From: Deltaproteobacteria bacterium
GTDB taxonomy: Bacteria > Myxococcota_A > UBA796 > CAJQPC01
DNA: 64,000 nt
Direction: 5' to 3'
Assembly: GCA_016717595.1 (NCBI GenBank)
Contig: JADKFE010000008.1
Coordinates: 151,419 to 215,418, forward strand
A program made the translations under genes and the position numbers. This document shows positions 32,650 through 41,726 of this stretch, piece by piece. Below the pieces are notes generated by a model, which was not told where the DNA came from, made no database searches, and saw nothing but the letters and a program-made list of their open reading frames with translations. Each line of letters starts with the position of its first letter. Within the stretch, counting starts at the first letter, position 1.

Positions 32650-33660
32650 ATGATCACCCCGATTCTGACCCTGCTCCTCGGCTGCGCTGAGGAGGCCCCC
32701 GTGTACGGTGTGTCGTTTGGCGGCGAGCGGTTGCCCGTCGTCGACATGCACCTCCACCAAGGCGAGTGGAACCTCATCCCCGAGTCCACCCGCCGCTTCT
32801 TGGCCAGCCGTTTCCCGGCGCCGCTGGGGCTCATCGCCGAGTCTACGGCGGAGGGCTCGCTGAACGCTGAAGGTGTGCTGGAGCAGCTCGACGAGGCGGG
32901 CGTGATTCAGGGCGCCTTGTTCGCGGTCTACGCCCCACGCACCGTCGGCGTGGCCACGAACGAGTACGTCGCCGAGCAGGTGCTCCAGGATCCCGAGCGT
33001 CTGTTTGGCCTGGGCTCTCTGCGGCTCGACGACTGGAACAACGACGCCGAGGCCCAGCTCGCGGGTTTGGCCGCCACCCTGGAGAAGCCGGGGTTCATCG
33101 GCATCAAGCTCGCCCACGCCCACCAGCATGTGCGCTTGGACGACCCCCGCTTCGACGCCTTGTGGTCCCTCGCCGCCGCCACGGGCAAGCCGGTGTACCT
33201 GCACACGGGCTCAAGCCCCTTCCCCAACACCGCTCAGGACGCGGCGTACACCGATCCCGCGTACTTTGAGCCGATCATCGCCGCGTACCCCGACGCGCAG
33301 TTCATCTTGGGCCACCTCGGCTACGACTTCATCAACAAAGAGGTCGGGGCCTTAGACACCTGCGTCGAGCTCGCCGCGCGGTATGAGAACGTCTGGTTAG
33401 AGCCCAGCGCCTTGGGCAGCGCCGGGTCCGACCCAACGGGCGCGAACCTGCTCACGGCCTACTCCGCCATGAAGGGCGCGGGCGTGATTGACCGTGTGGT
33501 GTATGGCAGCGATGGCCCACAGAGCCCCGGCTTCGTCGCCGAGTACCTAGAGCGGTCTGTGGCCGCCATGGAGGGCGCCGGGTACACCGCAGAGGAGGCC
33601 CGCGCCGTGCTCTCCCTCAACTTCGCCGCCGTGTTCGGCGTGGAGCCAGCCCCCCTGTGA
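32650..33660 (+). CDS. Amidohydrolase-family lipoprotein
   Basis: 336 residues. MITPILTLLLGC gives a short signal with lipobox TLLLGC. The TIM-barrel metal site begins with VDMHLHQGEW (HxH), continues with KLAHAHQH, a mid-barrel VYLHTGSS, FILGHLGYDF and ends with VVYGSDGPQ (metal-ligand Asp), the pattern of amidohydrolase-2 / ACMSD-like enzymes. Outer-envelope location is inferred from the lipobox; the substrate is unknown. The ATG at 32650 rather than an in-frame one 12 nt upstream is chosen because it starts the signal. It overlaps the next gene by GTGA. Confidence 0.88.
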   Translation: MITPILTLLLGCAEEAPVYGVSFGGERLPVVDMHLHQGEWNLIPESTRRFLASRFPAPLGLIAESTAEGSLNAEGVLEQLDEAGVIQGALFAVYAPRTVGVATNEYVAEQVLQDPERLFGLGSLRLDDWNNDAEAQLAGLAATLEKPGFIGIKLAHAHQHVRLDDPRFDALWSLAAATGKPVYLHTGSSPFPNTAQDAAYTDPAYFEPIIAAYPDAQFILGHLGYDFINKEVGALDTCVELAARYENVWLEPSALGSAGSDPTGANLLTAYSAMKGAGVIDRVVYGSDGPQSPGFVAEYLERSVAAMEGAGYTAEEARAVLSLNFAAVFGVEPAPL

Positions 33661-34325
33661 GCCCGCTCTCTCTGCTCCTCGTCTTTGCCGTCTCGGCCCC
33701 CGCCTTGGCCGAGCGCCCGCCGCCAAACCCCGACCCGCGGCCGATGGGCCCGCCGGATCCCCACTTAGACGCCTTGGCCGGCGCCTCGGACCTGGGCGAC
33801 TGGGCCGTCTCGCTAGAGGCCGGCTTCCCGTTCTTCGGCGCGCGGGGCCAGGTGGCCTTGCCGTGGGCGGGGCTCAACGCCGTGGGCTCGGTAAACTCCG
33901 CCTTGTTCACCGACACTTGGGCCTTGGGCGGCGTCTCCAAACGATGGGTGGACACCCACCGGGTCGTGCTCAGCGGTGAGATCCTCGTGGGCGGCACGAT
34001 CCGCTCCGGTGACCTCAGCCGCCGTGGCCCCGCCTCTCAGACGACGCTGCGCCTCGCCCGAGGGCATGGCCGCGTGGTGCCCGCGCTCACGCTCAGCTCG
34101 CGGCATGTGCTGCTCACCGACGTTCAAGAGATACAGACGGCGGAGGGCGACGTGGTTCAGCGCAGCCGGTCCATCGCCTGGAGCCCCGTGGCCTCGTTTG
34201 ATGTGGGCGTCGGGGTGTGCCCGGGCTTCGCCGTCTCCGCCGGGCTGGACGTGCCCTGGTTTGATCCGCCGGGCTTCTCGTTGCCGGGCGCGCATATCAA
34301 CCTCATCGTCGGGGGCTGGAAGTGA
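33657..34325 (+). CDS. Secreted beta-rich protein, probably outer-membrane barrel
   Basis: 222 residues with signal peptide ending AVSAPALA-ERP. The mature part alternates hydrophobic and polar residues (WAVSLEAGFPFFGARGQVAL, VVLSGEILVGGTI, VPALTLSSRHVLL) and ends in INLIVGGWK, in the style of small outer-membrane barrels, though the last residue is Lys, not Phe. No named family recognised. GTG start overlapping the amidohydrolase stop; overlaps the following lipoprotein by GTGA, so the three form one operon. Confidence 0.75.
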   Translation: MSPLSLLLVFAVSAPALAERPPPNPDPRPMGPPDPHLDALAGASDLGDWAVSLEAGFPFFGARGQVALPWAGLNAVGSVNSALFTDTWALGGVSKRWVDTHRVVLSGEILVGGTIRSGDLSRRGPASQTTLRLARGHGRVVPALTLSSRHVLLTDVQEIQTAEGDVVQRSRSIAWSPVASFDVGVGVCPGFAVSAGLDVPWFDPPGFSLPGAHINLIVGGWK

Positions 34326-34759
34326 GCCGCTTTTTCCTGTTGCTCAGCCTCTCCCCCCTCGTCGGCTGCGTGAACAGTCGCACGCAATGGGTGGAGGTCA
34401 CCGTCACCACGGAGCTGATCGCGCCGGAGGGCCTCTCCGCGCCGGTTTATGGTGAGTGGAACCACACCTGGTCGGGTGAAGGGGAGCTGCGGGTGCCCCT
34501 GCTGCCGTTTGAGGACTTCGCCGCTGAAGGCCCGGGCCTCGTCACCACCACCCTGCTCGTGCCGCTGGACGGGGTGGAGGGCCTCACCCTTTATGCCTGG
34601 ATGGACCTCGACGGCGACGGGCTGCACTGCGCGCCCGGGGTGACGGACGAGCCCGCCGGGCTGGGCGAGGCGCTGCCGTTCCCGGCGACGGAGGCCGACG
34701 TCACGCTCAGCCTGGACGCCCCGTGTTTAGGCGCTGAGGCGCTCTGGGACGGGGGCTAA
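34322..34759 (+). CDS. Small lipoprotein
   Basis: 145 residues, lipobox SPLVGC after MSRFFLLLSL. The mature domain looks like an all-beta, carboxypeptidase-regulatory/DUF4198-like fold: VEVTVTTELIAPEGLSAPVYGEW and LYAWMDLDGDGLHCAPG, the latter with an acidic DLDGDG that could bind calcium. One Cys pair (HCAPG, APCLG). Last gene of the amidohydrolase operon; GTGA overlap upstream, hairpin downstream. Confidence 0.75.
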   Translation: MSRFFLLLSLSPLVGCVNSRTQWVEVTVTTELIAPEGLSAPVYGEWNHTWSGEGELRVPLLPFEDFAAEGPGLVTTTLLVPLDGVEGLTLYAWMDLDGDGLHCAPGVTDEPAGLGEALPFPATEADVTLSLDAPCLGAEALWDGG

Positions 34760-34761
34760 AG

Positions 34762-34799
34762 GTCTCGACGCTGCAGCGGCGGCGCTGAAGCGTCGAGAC
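34762..34799. terminator. Inverted repeat between convergent genes
   Basis: Arms GTCTCGACGCT and AGCGTCGAGAC (11 bp, perfect) around a GC-rich loop that itself can fold. It sits between the end of the amidohydrolase operon and the end of the convergent lipoprotein gene, so it can serve both strands. No U-tract. Confidence 0.6.
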
Positions 34800-34808
34800 G
34801 CTCCTGGT

Positions 34809-35346
34809 CTACTGCGCCAACGCGCGCACGGTGGCGTTCTCGACCTTGGCGATGCGGGGCCGGGCCTCGTCCGCCAGCGGCCCGGCGAGGGCGGCCTGGG
34901 CGAGCTCCATCGCCAAGGGCTCGGGGAGCTGATCCAGCTCGGCGAGCAGCATCAGCGCCAGGCCCTTCGCGGAGGGGTCACCCATCCAGGCGATCAGCTC
35001 GGGCTTGGCGGCCTCACCGTGGCCCAAGGCCAAGCAGCGCGCGGCGCGGGTGGACGCCCACGGCGGCTGATCGGCGTGGTTGGCCACGAAGATCAGGTCG
35101 GCGACGGGCTCGGGGGTGAGCGCAGACACAGTCGGCGCACTCGGGCTCGGGATCCCGCACAGAGAGCGCCTTGTGAACGGCGGCTTGGCTCTCGGTGGGG
35201 GTGATCGTCGGGCCGGGCTGCCCCTCGACGGGCAGGGTGGGGGCGCCCTCCGGGGTGGCCGGGGCCTCGACGGGCTCGGATTTGCGGCCGCCGCAGGCGA
35301 AGGTGAGCAGCACAAGAGAGAGGGTGAGCATGTCGGGAAGCCTCAT
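34809..35346 (-). pseudogene. HEAT-like lipoprotein gene with a one-base frameshift
   Basis: The N-terminal part MRLPDMLTLSLVLLTFAC is a lipoprotein signal, followed by a Pro/Glu linker up to ECADCV. The C-terminal part in another frame reads SALTPEPVADLIFVANHADQ and ALMLLAELDQLPEPLAMELAQ, a short alpha-helical HEAT-like module. The span is 538 nt, one over a multiple of three; removing one base near plus positions 35126-35131 joins the halves into a 178-residue lipoprotein. Function unknown. An error in the assembly is as likely as a real mutation. Confidence 0.75.
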
Positions 35347-35357
35347 GTCGCGGAGCC

Positions 35358-36494
35358 TTAGAGGGCGCCAGTGTAAAGGTTCATGACCGCGCTCTGGTCG
35401 CCGGTCAGGCCGCCCTGGGGCTCACAGTCGGTGAGCGAGCACAGAGGGTAAGGGAACATCAGGTTCTCGCCGAGCTCGGACTCACACTTGCTCCAGCTCG
35501 TGCACTCCACGGTGTCCTCCAAGGCGTCGTAGTAGTCATACGACGCCTCGACGGGGTGGAACAGGCCGAGGTAATGCCCGACCTCGTGGGCCATCGTCTC
35601 GCCAAGCAGCAGCACCTCATACTCTTGAAACTCACCGTCACGACCGGCGTTGGTGAGCCAAGAGATATAAACCGCCGCGTTCGCCGTGGAGACGAGGGTT
35701 CCGGGGATGCCGCCCGACTGCCCAAAGAGGCCGCGGGTGCCGTTGATCGTCTCGCCGATCACCACTGTGACGTCGTCGTCCGCGCCGCCGTAATCGACCT
35801 CGTCGTTGGGGAACGGCGCGACGCTGTCCACCGTCAGCTCGGGATCAAGGTCGGAGCTGACCTCGGTGACCTCGATGGTGAGCCCGGCGGCCGCCCAGAC
35901 CTCCGACCAGCGGGAGAGCGCGCCCTCGACGGCCTGCTGGAGATCGTTGCGGTTGTCGAGGCCCTCGGCCCACACCAGACGCACCTTGACCACACCCTCG
36001 TCGAGGTTGTCGTCGGTCTTGGTCTGCACCACGAAGTCTACGAGGACGTCGTTGACGTAACGATAGTTCTCGTCTGTGGCGGTGAACTGGGCCGTCCAGG
36101 TGCCCGCGTTGAGGGCGCGGTCCACGTCTCGCACGGGCCAGTTCACGATGCTGTCGTAGCCATAAATATAAAAGGCGCTGGTGAGCGACTGTGTGCTCTT
36201 GCTGCTCAGCCAGTCTTTCCAGTTCACGACCTGCTCGCCGTTCTCGTCGAGGATCGCCTCCAAGGAGAGGTAGGTGTCGCTCTTGGCGGTGACCATAAAG
36301 CTGACCTCGTCGCCGGTCAGCTCGATCGGCACCAAGGCGCGACCGTTCTGGGCGGTGACGATGGAGCCGCGCTGGGTCGTCAGCGGCCCCTCGGTCATGG
36401 CCGTCTCAACATTGGGTCCGCCGTCCTTGTCACCGCCGCTTGTGCAGGCGGTGAGCGCAATGAGGACAGGGAGCGCGAACAACGCGCGGTGCAT
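35358..36494 (-). CDS. Metzincin-type zinc metalloprotease lipoprotein
   Basis: 378 residues. Lipobox LIALTAC following MHRALFALP. A beta-sandwich pro-region (about 30-180) contains a pre-peptidase-like LSLEAILDENG segment. The catalytic motif AHEVGHYLGLFHPVE (about residues 301-315) is the metzincin HExxHxxGxxH, and ENLMFPY (about 347) supplies the Met-turn. The cysteines VECTSW, SKCESE, PLCSLTDCE may form disulphides as in pappalysin/M43-like enzymes. It is cell-envelope anchored and presumably digests extracellular protein. The internal ATG starts the signal peptide, 3 nt after... the gene upstream ends close by, leaving about 30 bp between them. Confidence 0.9.
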   Translation of the reverse strand: MHRALFALPVLIALTACTSGGDKDGGPNVETAMTEGPLTTQRGSIVTAQNGRALVPIELTGDEVSFMVTAKSDTYLSLEAILDENGEQVVNWKDWLSSKSTQSLTSAFYIYGYDSIVNWPVRDVDRALNAGTWTAQFTATDENYRYVNDVLVDFVVQTKTDDNLDEGVVKVRLVWAEGLDNRNDLQQAVEGALSRWSEVWAAAGLTIEVTEVSSDLDPELTVDSVAPFPNDEVDYGGADDDVTVVIGETINGTRGLFGQSGGIPGTLVSTANAAVYISWLTNAGRDGEFQEYEVLLLGETMAHEVGHYLGLFHPVEASYDYYDALEDTVECTSWSKCESELGENLMFPYPLCSLTDCEPQGGLTGDQSAVMNLYTGAL

Positions 36495-36523
36495 GGGGGC
36501 TCCGGGGGGCGCTCTGCGCGCAC

Positions 36524-37075
36524 TCACTGGGTGGACTCGTCGTCTCCGATCTCTTCGCCGCCCCGAGACGGGCGGAACTCGACGCTGACGTTCTGGAGGG
36601 CCGCGTGGACCTCGACCTCGGTGTAGTCGAGCATCTGGCGGATGAGCGCCTCGTTCGTGGCGCGCACGTCGCGCACGAGCTGCCGCGCGATCATGTACTG
36701 GAAGGTGTACGCGGCGGCGGCCTGAGAGTTGTAGAGCTGCTCAAAGCGTCGGCGCGGCAGGCTGGCGACGATCACCTCCCCCATCGCCGTGCAGCTCGCG
36801 CTGCGGGGGCCCTCGTCGATGAGCGCGAGCAGCCCGAAGAGATCCCCCGAGGCCATCCGGGCGAGCAAGGTCACGTTGCCGTCTTTGGCTTTGCGGGTGG
36901 CGATGACCTCGCCCTCGATGATGAGGAACAACGAGTCGCCGGGCTCCCCTTCACGGATGAAGACGTGGCCGTCGCGGTACACCCGCACGGTCATCGCCGC
37001 CTCGACGCCTTCAAGCTCGTTGGCGCTGAGGTTCTTGAAGTCCGGGGCGTTGCCCAAGGTGTGCAAGAGGCTCAT
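36524..37075 (-). CDS. cNMP-binding-domain protein
   Basis: 183 residues with one cNMP barrel (about 10-130): VFIREGEPGDSLFLIIEGEV and the cassette GDLFGLLALIDEGPRSAS, where Arg of GPRSAS is the phosphate contact. The rest is a helical tail without HTH. The ATG beginning MSLLHTLG is preferred; an in-frame ATG at 37111 lies inside the upstream gene. It follows a second cNMP gene by 13 bp and resembles the C-terminal barrel of the 11.4-kb protein. Probably a cAMP or c-di-GMP responsive adaptor; ligand not determined by sequence. Confidence 0.85.
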   Translation of the reverse strand: MSLLHTLGNAPDFKNLSANELEGVEAAMTVRVYRDGHVFIREGEPGDSLFLIIEGEVIATRKAKDGNVTLLARMASGDLFGLLALIDEGPRSASCTAMGEVIVASLPRRRFEQLYNSQAAAAYTFQYMIARQLVRDVRATNEALIRQMLDYTEVEVHAALQNVSVEFRPSRGGEEIGDDESTQ

Positions 37076-37088
37076 GGGCGGCTCGGGG

Positions 37089-37598
37089 TCATAGGATCCC
37101 CTGGGCGTCATCGGCCTCGGGGCGGGTGAGCTGCAGGGTGGTCGAGTCCAAGCGGCGGATCACCCGGGCGTTGGAGCTGCGAAGGCGCTCGACGAGGGTG
37201 AGCATCAAGGTGTGCAACATGCCGCTGGCGACGCGGGGGTGCTCTAGGCGTAAGGCCGAGAACGCGTCGTGGCTGAGCACCAAGAGGGTGCTGTCTTTTA
37301 CGGTGCGGATACGCGCGGCGGCGGTGCCTGGGCTGATGAGCGCGAGCTCGCCCACCCAGCTCCCGGGCTTCACCTGGCCCAAGATGAGGCGCTGCCCAGA
37401 CTCGGTGAGGTCCGTCTCAAGCTCTCCTGAGGCCAACAAGTAGAGTGAGGTGCTGAGATCGCCGCGCTCGATGAGCACCTCTCCGGCGGGGAGGCGCAAC
37501 GGGTTGAGCAGGCGCAGGAGCGTCTTGGCGTCCTCCTCTTGACCAGAGGGGAACAACCTGGGGAATCGTCGGAGGAGCTGAGCGGGGGACAGGGTCAC
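37089..37598 (-). CDS. cNMP-binding-domain protein
   Basis: 169 residues from the GTG used here. One cNMP barrel (about 30-140): VLIERGDLSTSLYLLASGELE and the cassette PGSWVGELALISPGTAAARI, in which the usual Arg is displaced, so ligand affinity may be low. Helical tail, no HTH. The start at 37598 (GTG, GGAG nine bases upstream) avoids overlap with the thioredoxin gene; a longer form starting at 37670 overlaps it by 44 nt and adds 24 low-complexity residues. Operonic with the downstream cNMP gene. Confidence 0.78.
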   Translation of the reverse strand: MTLSPAQLLRRFPRLFPSGQEEDAKTLLRLLNPLRLPAGEVLIERGDLSTSLYLLASGELETDLTESGQRLILGQVKPGSWVGELALISPGTAAARIRTVKDSTLLVLSHDAFSALRLEHPRVASGMLHTLMLTLVERLRSSNARVIRRLDSTTLQLTRPEADDAQGIL

Positions 37599-37626
37599 GC
37601 TTGGGGACTCCAGGGCGCGCTGTTCA

Positions 37627-38130
37627 TTATCGCCCAAAGAGGGCGCTGGCGGGGCGAGTCGCGAGCTCAAGCTGGATCCCCGTCATCAAACCGACATGTA
37701 CTGTGCCCACAGAGCCGTCGGGCTCGACGACGACGGTGGTGGGGATGGTGTTGACCCCGTAGGCGCGCTGGGTGGCGGAGTCGGCGCGAAGCACGGGGTA
37801 GGTGATCCCGAGCTGGGCCGAGGCGGCGCGAAGCTCGTCCTCGGTGCCGTCGGTGGCGATGCCCAGCACCACGATGTCGGGGTTCTCCGTGGCGAACTTG
37901 GAGAACCAGGGGATCTCCGTTCGGCAGGGGCCGCACCAGGTCGCCCAGAAGTTGAGCACGACCGTCTTTCCGCGTAAGGACGAGAGGCTCACGGGCTCGC
38001 CGCTCAGCGTCTTGAGCGCGAAGTCGGGCGCCTCATCGGGCAGGCTCGGCGCACGCAGCCAACCTACGCCGAGGTAGATGAGCACAGCGAAGGCGAGGGA
38101 GATGCCCCAGTCGCGGAGCAGGCGAAGCAT
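37627..38130 (-). CDS. TlpA/ResA-like membrane-anchored thioredoxin
   Basis: 167 residues. One N-terminal membrane helix (ISLAFAVLIYLGVGWL) anchors a thioredoxin fold facing the periplasm. The redox motif is FWATWCGPCRTEIPWF (about residues 65-80), followed by the cis-Pro TIPTTVVV (about 128). It is expected to reduce disulphides, for example on apocytochrome c. AGGAGG precedes the ATG. First gene of a minus-strand group that continues into the two cNMP genes and the protease. Confidence 0.92.
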   Translation of the reverse strand: MLRLLRDWGISLAFAVLIYLGVGWLRAPSLPDEAPDFALKTLSGEPVSLSSLRGKTVVLNFWATWCGPCRTEIPWFSKFATENPDIVVLGIATDGTEDELRAASAQLGITYPVLRADSATQRAYGVNTIPTTVVVEPDGSVGTVHVGLMTGIQLELATRPASALFGR

Positions 38131-38231
38131 GGCGGGGCCTCCTGAGGCGCCGGGGGGACCCCAACAACGTAAGCGCGCCGGGGCGGGGTGTCATGGGCCG
38201 GGCGCTTGGAGCAGCCGGACACCAGCGCCCC

Positions 38232-40724
38232 TCACCGCCGAGTCATCGACCGGCGGCGACCCGCGAGCCAAGCCATGCCCAAGAGGGCCCCGACCTGAAC
38301 CTCGACATAACTTCCACGACAACCCTCCACCTTGACCCCGGTGATCGTCACGCTGCCCCCGGTGTCCAGAAGCTCGTCCGCCGTCCCCGGGTCGGTGCCG
38401 GCCTCGTAGACCTCTTCGCCGTCGCTGACGCCGTCGCCGTCGGTGTCGGCGTTCAGCGGGTCGGTCGGGGCGTTGCCCGTCGGGTCTGTGGCGTCGTTGT
38501 TGTAGCCGTCGTTCTTGGAGCCCGAGACCTCCTCCTCGTCGGTGAGGCCGTCGCCGTCGGTGTCGGCCTCGTTGGGGTTTGAGGGGTTGAAGGTCTCGCC
38601 CTCATCCGTCTCGCCGTTGGCCTCTTCGCCGTCGCTCAGGCCGTCGCGTCGCTGTCGGCCACGAGGGGATCGGTGGGCTCGTCGTCGTAGTCGTTCTTTG
38701 AGCCGCTCCGCCGTCGGTGAGGCCGTCGCCGTCGGTGTCGCTGTCGAGGGGATCGGTGCCGATGTCGTTGATCTCTTCGCCGTCGGTGAGGGCGTCGCCG
38801 TCGGTGTCCGTCGCTGGGGTCGGTGAGGTGGTCGTTGCTCGGGGGGGGTGTCACCTCTTCGCCGTCAGGATCGTCGCCGTCGTGTTGGGGTCGGTGCCGT
38901 AGTCGCACCTCCTCGCCGCGAGTCGTCGCGTCGGTGTCTCAGGGGGTCGTGTCGAGGCCTCGTCCCGTCGCTGAGGCCGTCACCGTCGGTGTCGGGGGGT
39001 CGTGCGGTCTTGGGGTCGGTGAGGCCGTGCCGTCGGTGCGCGGTCGTCCGGCGGAGCACGTCGTGCCGTGATGTTGCCTCGTCGCCGTCTGCGCCCGGTC
39101 GTGGTGTCGGCGTCGTTGGGGTCTGACTTGTGGGTCTTGACCTCGGCGCCGTCGTTCAGGCCGTCGTTGTCGCTGTCTGCGTCAAGGGGGTCTGTGGGCT
39201 CTTTGCCGTAGGGCGTGTTGCGGGAGCCCGTGACCTCTTCGCCGTCGGTGAGGGTGTCGCCGTCGGTGTCGTCGTCGAGGGTCGGTGCCGTAGTCGTGAC
39301 CTCTTGGTCTCAGGCCGTCCGCGTCGGGTGGGTCGGGGTCGGCCGTGGGTGTTGATTTGCCGTCCTCAGGCCGTCGCTCGGAGTCCAGGTCAAGGGGTCG
39401 GTGAGCAGCGGCAGGCCTCAAGGCTGTCGAGCAGGCCGTCGCCGTCGCTGTCGTCGGCGGGGTTGGGTCTCGCCGTCGATGATGCAGTCGTCTGTGTCTC
39501 GTCCGGGGTCGGACTCGCTGGAGTCGTGGTTGCCGTCGCCGTCTACGTCCTCTTCACCGTCGTCGAGGCCGTCGTCGTCGCTGTCGGCGTCGTCGGGGTC
39601 GGTGGTGGTGGTCGGGTCGGAGTCGTGGAGCTGGGCGAAGCTGGAGGTGACCACAAAGCCCGGGTCGTAAGCGCCGACCTGACGAGTCGAGGCCGTCGCC
39701 GTCGTCGTCGGCCCCGGCCTCGTCAAAGGGGTAAAACTGACGCCCGCGGGCACCTGGGTGGAGGGGCTGTTCCAGTGGTGTCGCAGGGAGGGTGCCCGCG
39801 GTGGACCAGGTGTCCAGGTAAAGCAGACGTCGGCGTCACCCGTCTCCACGAGCACCTTGGAGCTGCCAAAGGTGGAGTGGGTGACGAAGTGTAAACCCTG
39901 GGTATCCGGCGGGGCGCTCGTTGTGCGGGTGGTGGCGTTGCCGTTGTTCACCGCGGCGGTGAATGAGCTGACGGTGTACTCACGCGTCGCGGCCGAGGAC
40001 CGGGTCTGGTAGAGCCGCCGGTTGTCGTAGTCGAGCGCGATGGTGCCGTTGGCCGTGCCGGCGACCGCTGTAGACGACGAGGTCATCGTGCTGGGGGTCG
40101 CCCAGGTGAACTTCGTGGGCTTGGGGAAGTGGCCGTCCGTCGTCCAGGCGTAGACGTAGGTGGTCGCCGAGCCCTGGTGTCGTAGCAGTAGAAGGTTGTT
40201 GATGGGTCGCGAGCTGGTTGCCGTCGCTGCCATGGCGCAGGCCTTGCCCGTGCTCTTGCCGTCGGAGGCCGAGAGGAACGTGCCGAAGTTGCCTGTGGAG
40301 GAGTCGCCGTTGATGGAGTAGGCGTCCACGCCACCGACGTAAAGGATGCGACGGAAGGGGTCGATCTCTAGGGCGCCGCAGGTGGTGGCGTCCAGGGTAT
40401 GGGGAAGCCGTGAGGCCGTTGCGTCGCGCCTGACGTGGTTGCCCTGCTCACAGGAAGGACCTGGGAGGGGTCAGGCCACGCCACGAACCGTTGGTGGCGG
40501 CCGTGCGGGGATGCGCGCCCGTCGTTGTCCGTGGCGTTGCTGTCGCTGAGGTCGTAGGCGCGGATAGCACCCTGCCCGGTCGCGTACTTGCCCACGACGT
40601 AGATCGTGTTGTCGGGATCGGCGGCGCTCACCACCGGACTAGCGCCCAACCCCACGAGCAGGCTCACCCCCGTCACGCCGATTCTGCTGGGATACGAACG
40701 TCTTACCGAAGGTCCACCCGACAT
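38232..40724 (-). pseudogene. Decayed TSP3-repeat surface protein, many frameshifts
   Basis: Starts with a signal peptide (MSGGPSVRRSYPSRIGVTGV ... SPVVSAADPDN) and IYVVGKYATGQGAIRAYDLSD, parallel to the paralogue at 41.7-44.6 kb. A beta-propeller-like region and then repeated D-D-G-D-x-E TSP3 units can be followed only by jumping between all three frames at least ten times. The end reads VGALLGMAWLAGRRRSMTRR, the hydrophobic/Arg tail of MYXO-CTERM-type proteins. The number of lesions is far above that in neighbouring genes; real decay, slippage in the repeats, or a badly polished region are all possible. Confidence 0.8.
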
Positions 40725-40857
40725 GCTGATCCTTCAACAAGACAGGCTGGCGGTGCACCCATCACCCTGCGCTGTCCTGCGGCATTAAGTCAACGCTAAA
40801 GTAGCTTCCCCAACCGGCGCCTGTCACACACCCGTCATCTGAGCTCGGCGCCCCCGC

Positions 40858-41664
40858 TCACCACGCCGGGACACGCGCGCCGTCCGGGCGGACGATGTCG
40901 TAGTGGCCCGCGCGGTAGTGGCTCGGGGCGCGGGCGGCCAGCTCGCCGACGTGCTCGATCAGGTCGTCCAAGGTCGAGAGCGCGTACTGCAGCACCAGCT
41001 CATCGGGGATGTTGCCGCCGATGTCGGTGCGCACCTGGTAGACGACGATGACGCCGCCCGCGGCGGGCACCAGCGTCCAGCCGCCCTCGTTCACCGGGGT
41101 CCACAGCGCCTCGGCGGGGTTGGGCGCGTCGGCGGCGCTCAAGAAGCTCGCGGGGAGCTCGTTCAGGGCGCCTTGCCCGGCGGGGTCGATGGCCCACACA
41201 CGCTCCCAGGCCTTGCCTGTCGTCGCCGCGTGGAGGGGCTGGGTGTTCTGCACCCGAATGGCCCAGTGGCGATCATCAAAGGGCGCCGGCAGGTCGAGGT
41301 GCTGGTAGAGGCGCTTGGAGTGGGGCGTGGTGCCCGGCAGCCAGGTCTCGCTCAGGCCCTCGACCAGATCATCGTGGACGTCATCGAGGATGCCCACCCA
41401 CACCGCGTCGATGCCGTAGGGCAAGAAGCCTACCCCCAAGGCGGCGTCGATGGCCCCGGCGCTCGGCAGACGGCGCTTGAGCACGTCCCCTTGGGCGATC
41501 TTCGCCCAGTCCGCCTCGGTGAAGCTGGGCACAGAGAGCTGGCCCTTGGCGCGAAGGCTGGGCTCAACCTCCGCCCAAGCGGCGCGAAGGGCGGCGGGAT
41601 CCGGCGACGCAGCGGCGGCGTTGAGGAGCGAGACAAACACCGGGAGGATGACGGGGGTCAGCAT
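40858..41664 (-). CDS. Secreted START/SRPBCC-like domain protein
   Basis: 268 residues. Signal peptide MLTPVILPVFVSLLNAAAAS. The mature part has the layout of START-like lipid-binding domains: YQHLDLPAPFDDRHWAIRVQN, then WTLVPAAGGVIVVYQVRTDIGGNIPDELVLQYALSTL, the long C-terminal helix typical of the fold. Similar exported proteins are frequent in Myxococcota; the ligand is unknown. It lies alone between the two TSP3 genes on the same strand. Confidence 0.78.
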   Translation of the reverse strand: MLTPVILPVFVSLLNAAAASPDPAALRAAWAEVEPSLRAKGQLSVPSFTEADWAKIAQGDVLKRRLPSAGAIDAALGVGFLPYGIDAVWVGILDDVHDDLVEGLSETWLPGTTPHSKRLYQHLDLPAPFDDRHWAIRVQNTQPLHAATTGKAWERVWAIDPAGQGALNELPASFLSAADAPNPAEALWTPVNEGGWTLVPAAGGVIVVYQVRTDIGGNIPDELVLQYALSTLDDLIEHVGELAARAPSHYRAGHYDIVRPDGARVPAW

Positions 41665-41726
41665 CTTCCCAGGGTAGCCTAGACGCCGCCGCTTTGTCGG
41701 TCAGCTTTGGCGGACCGCTGGGTTGA

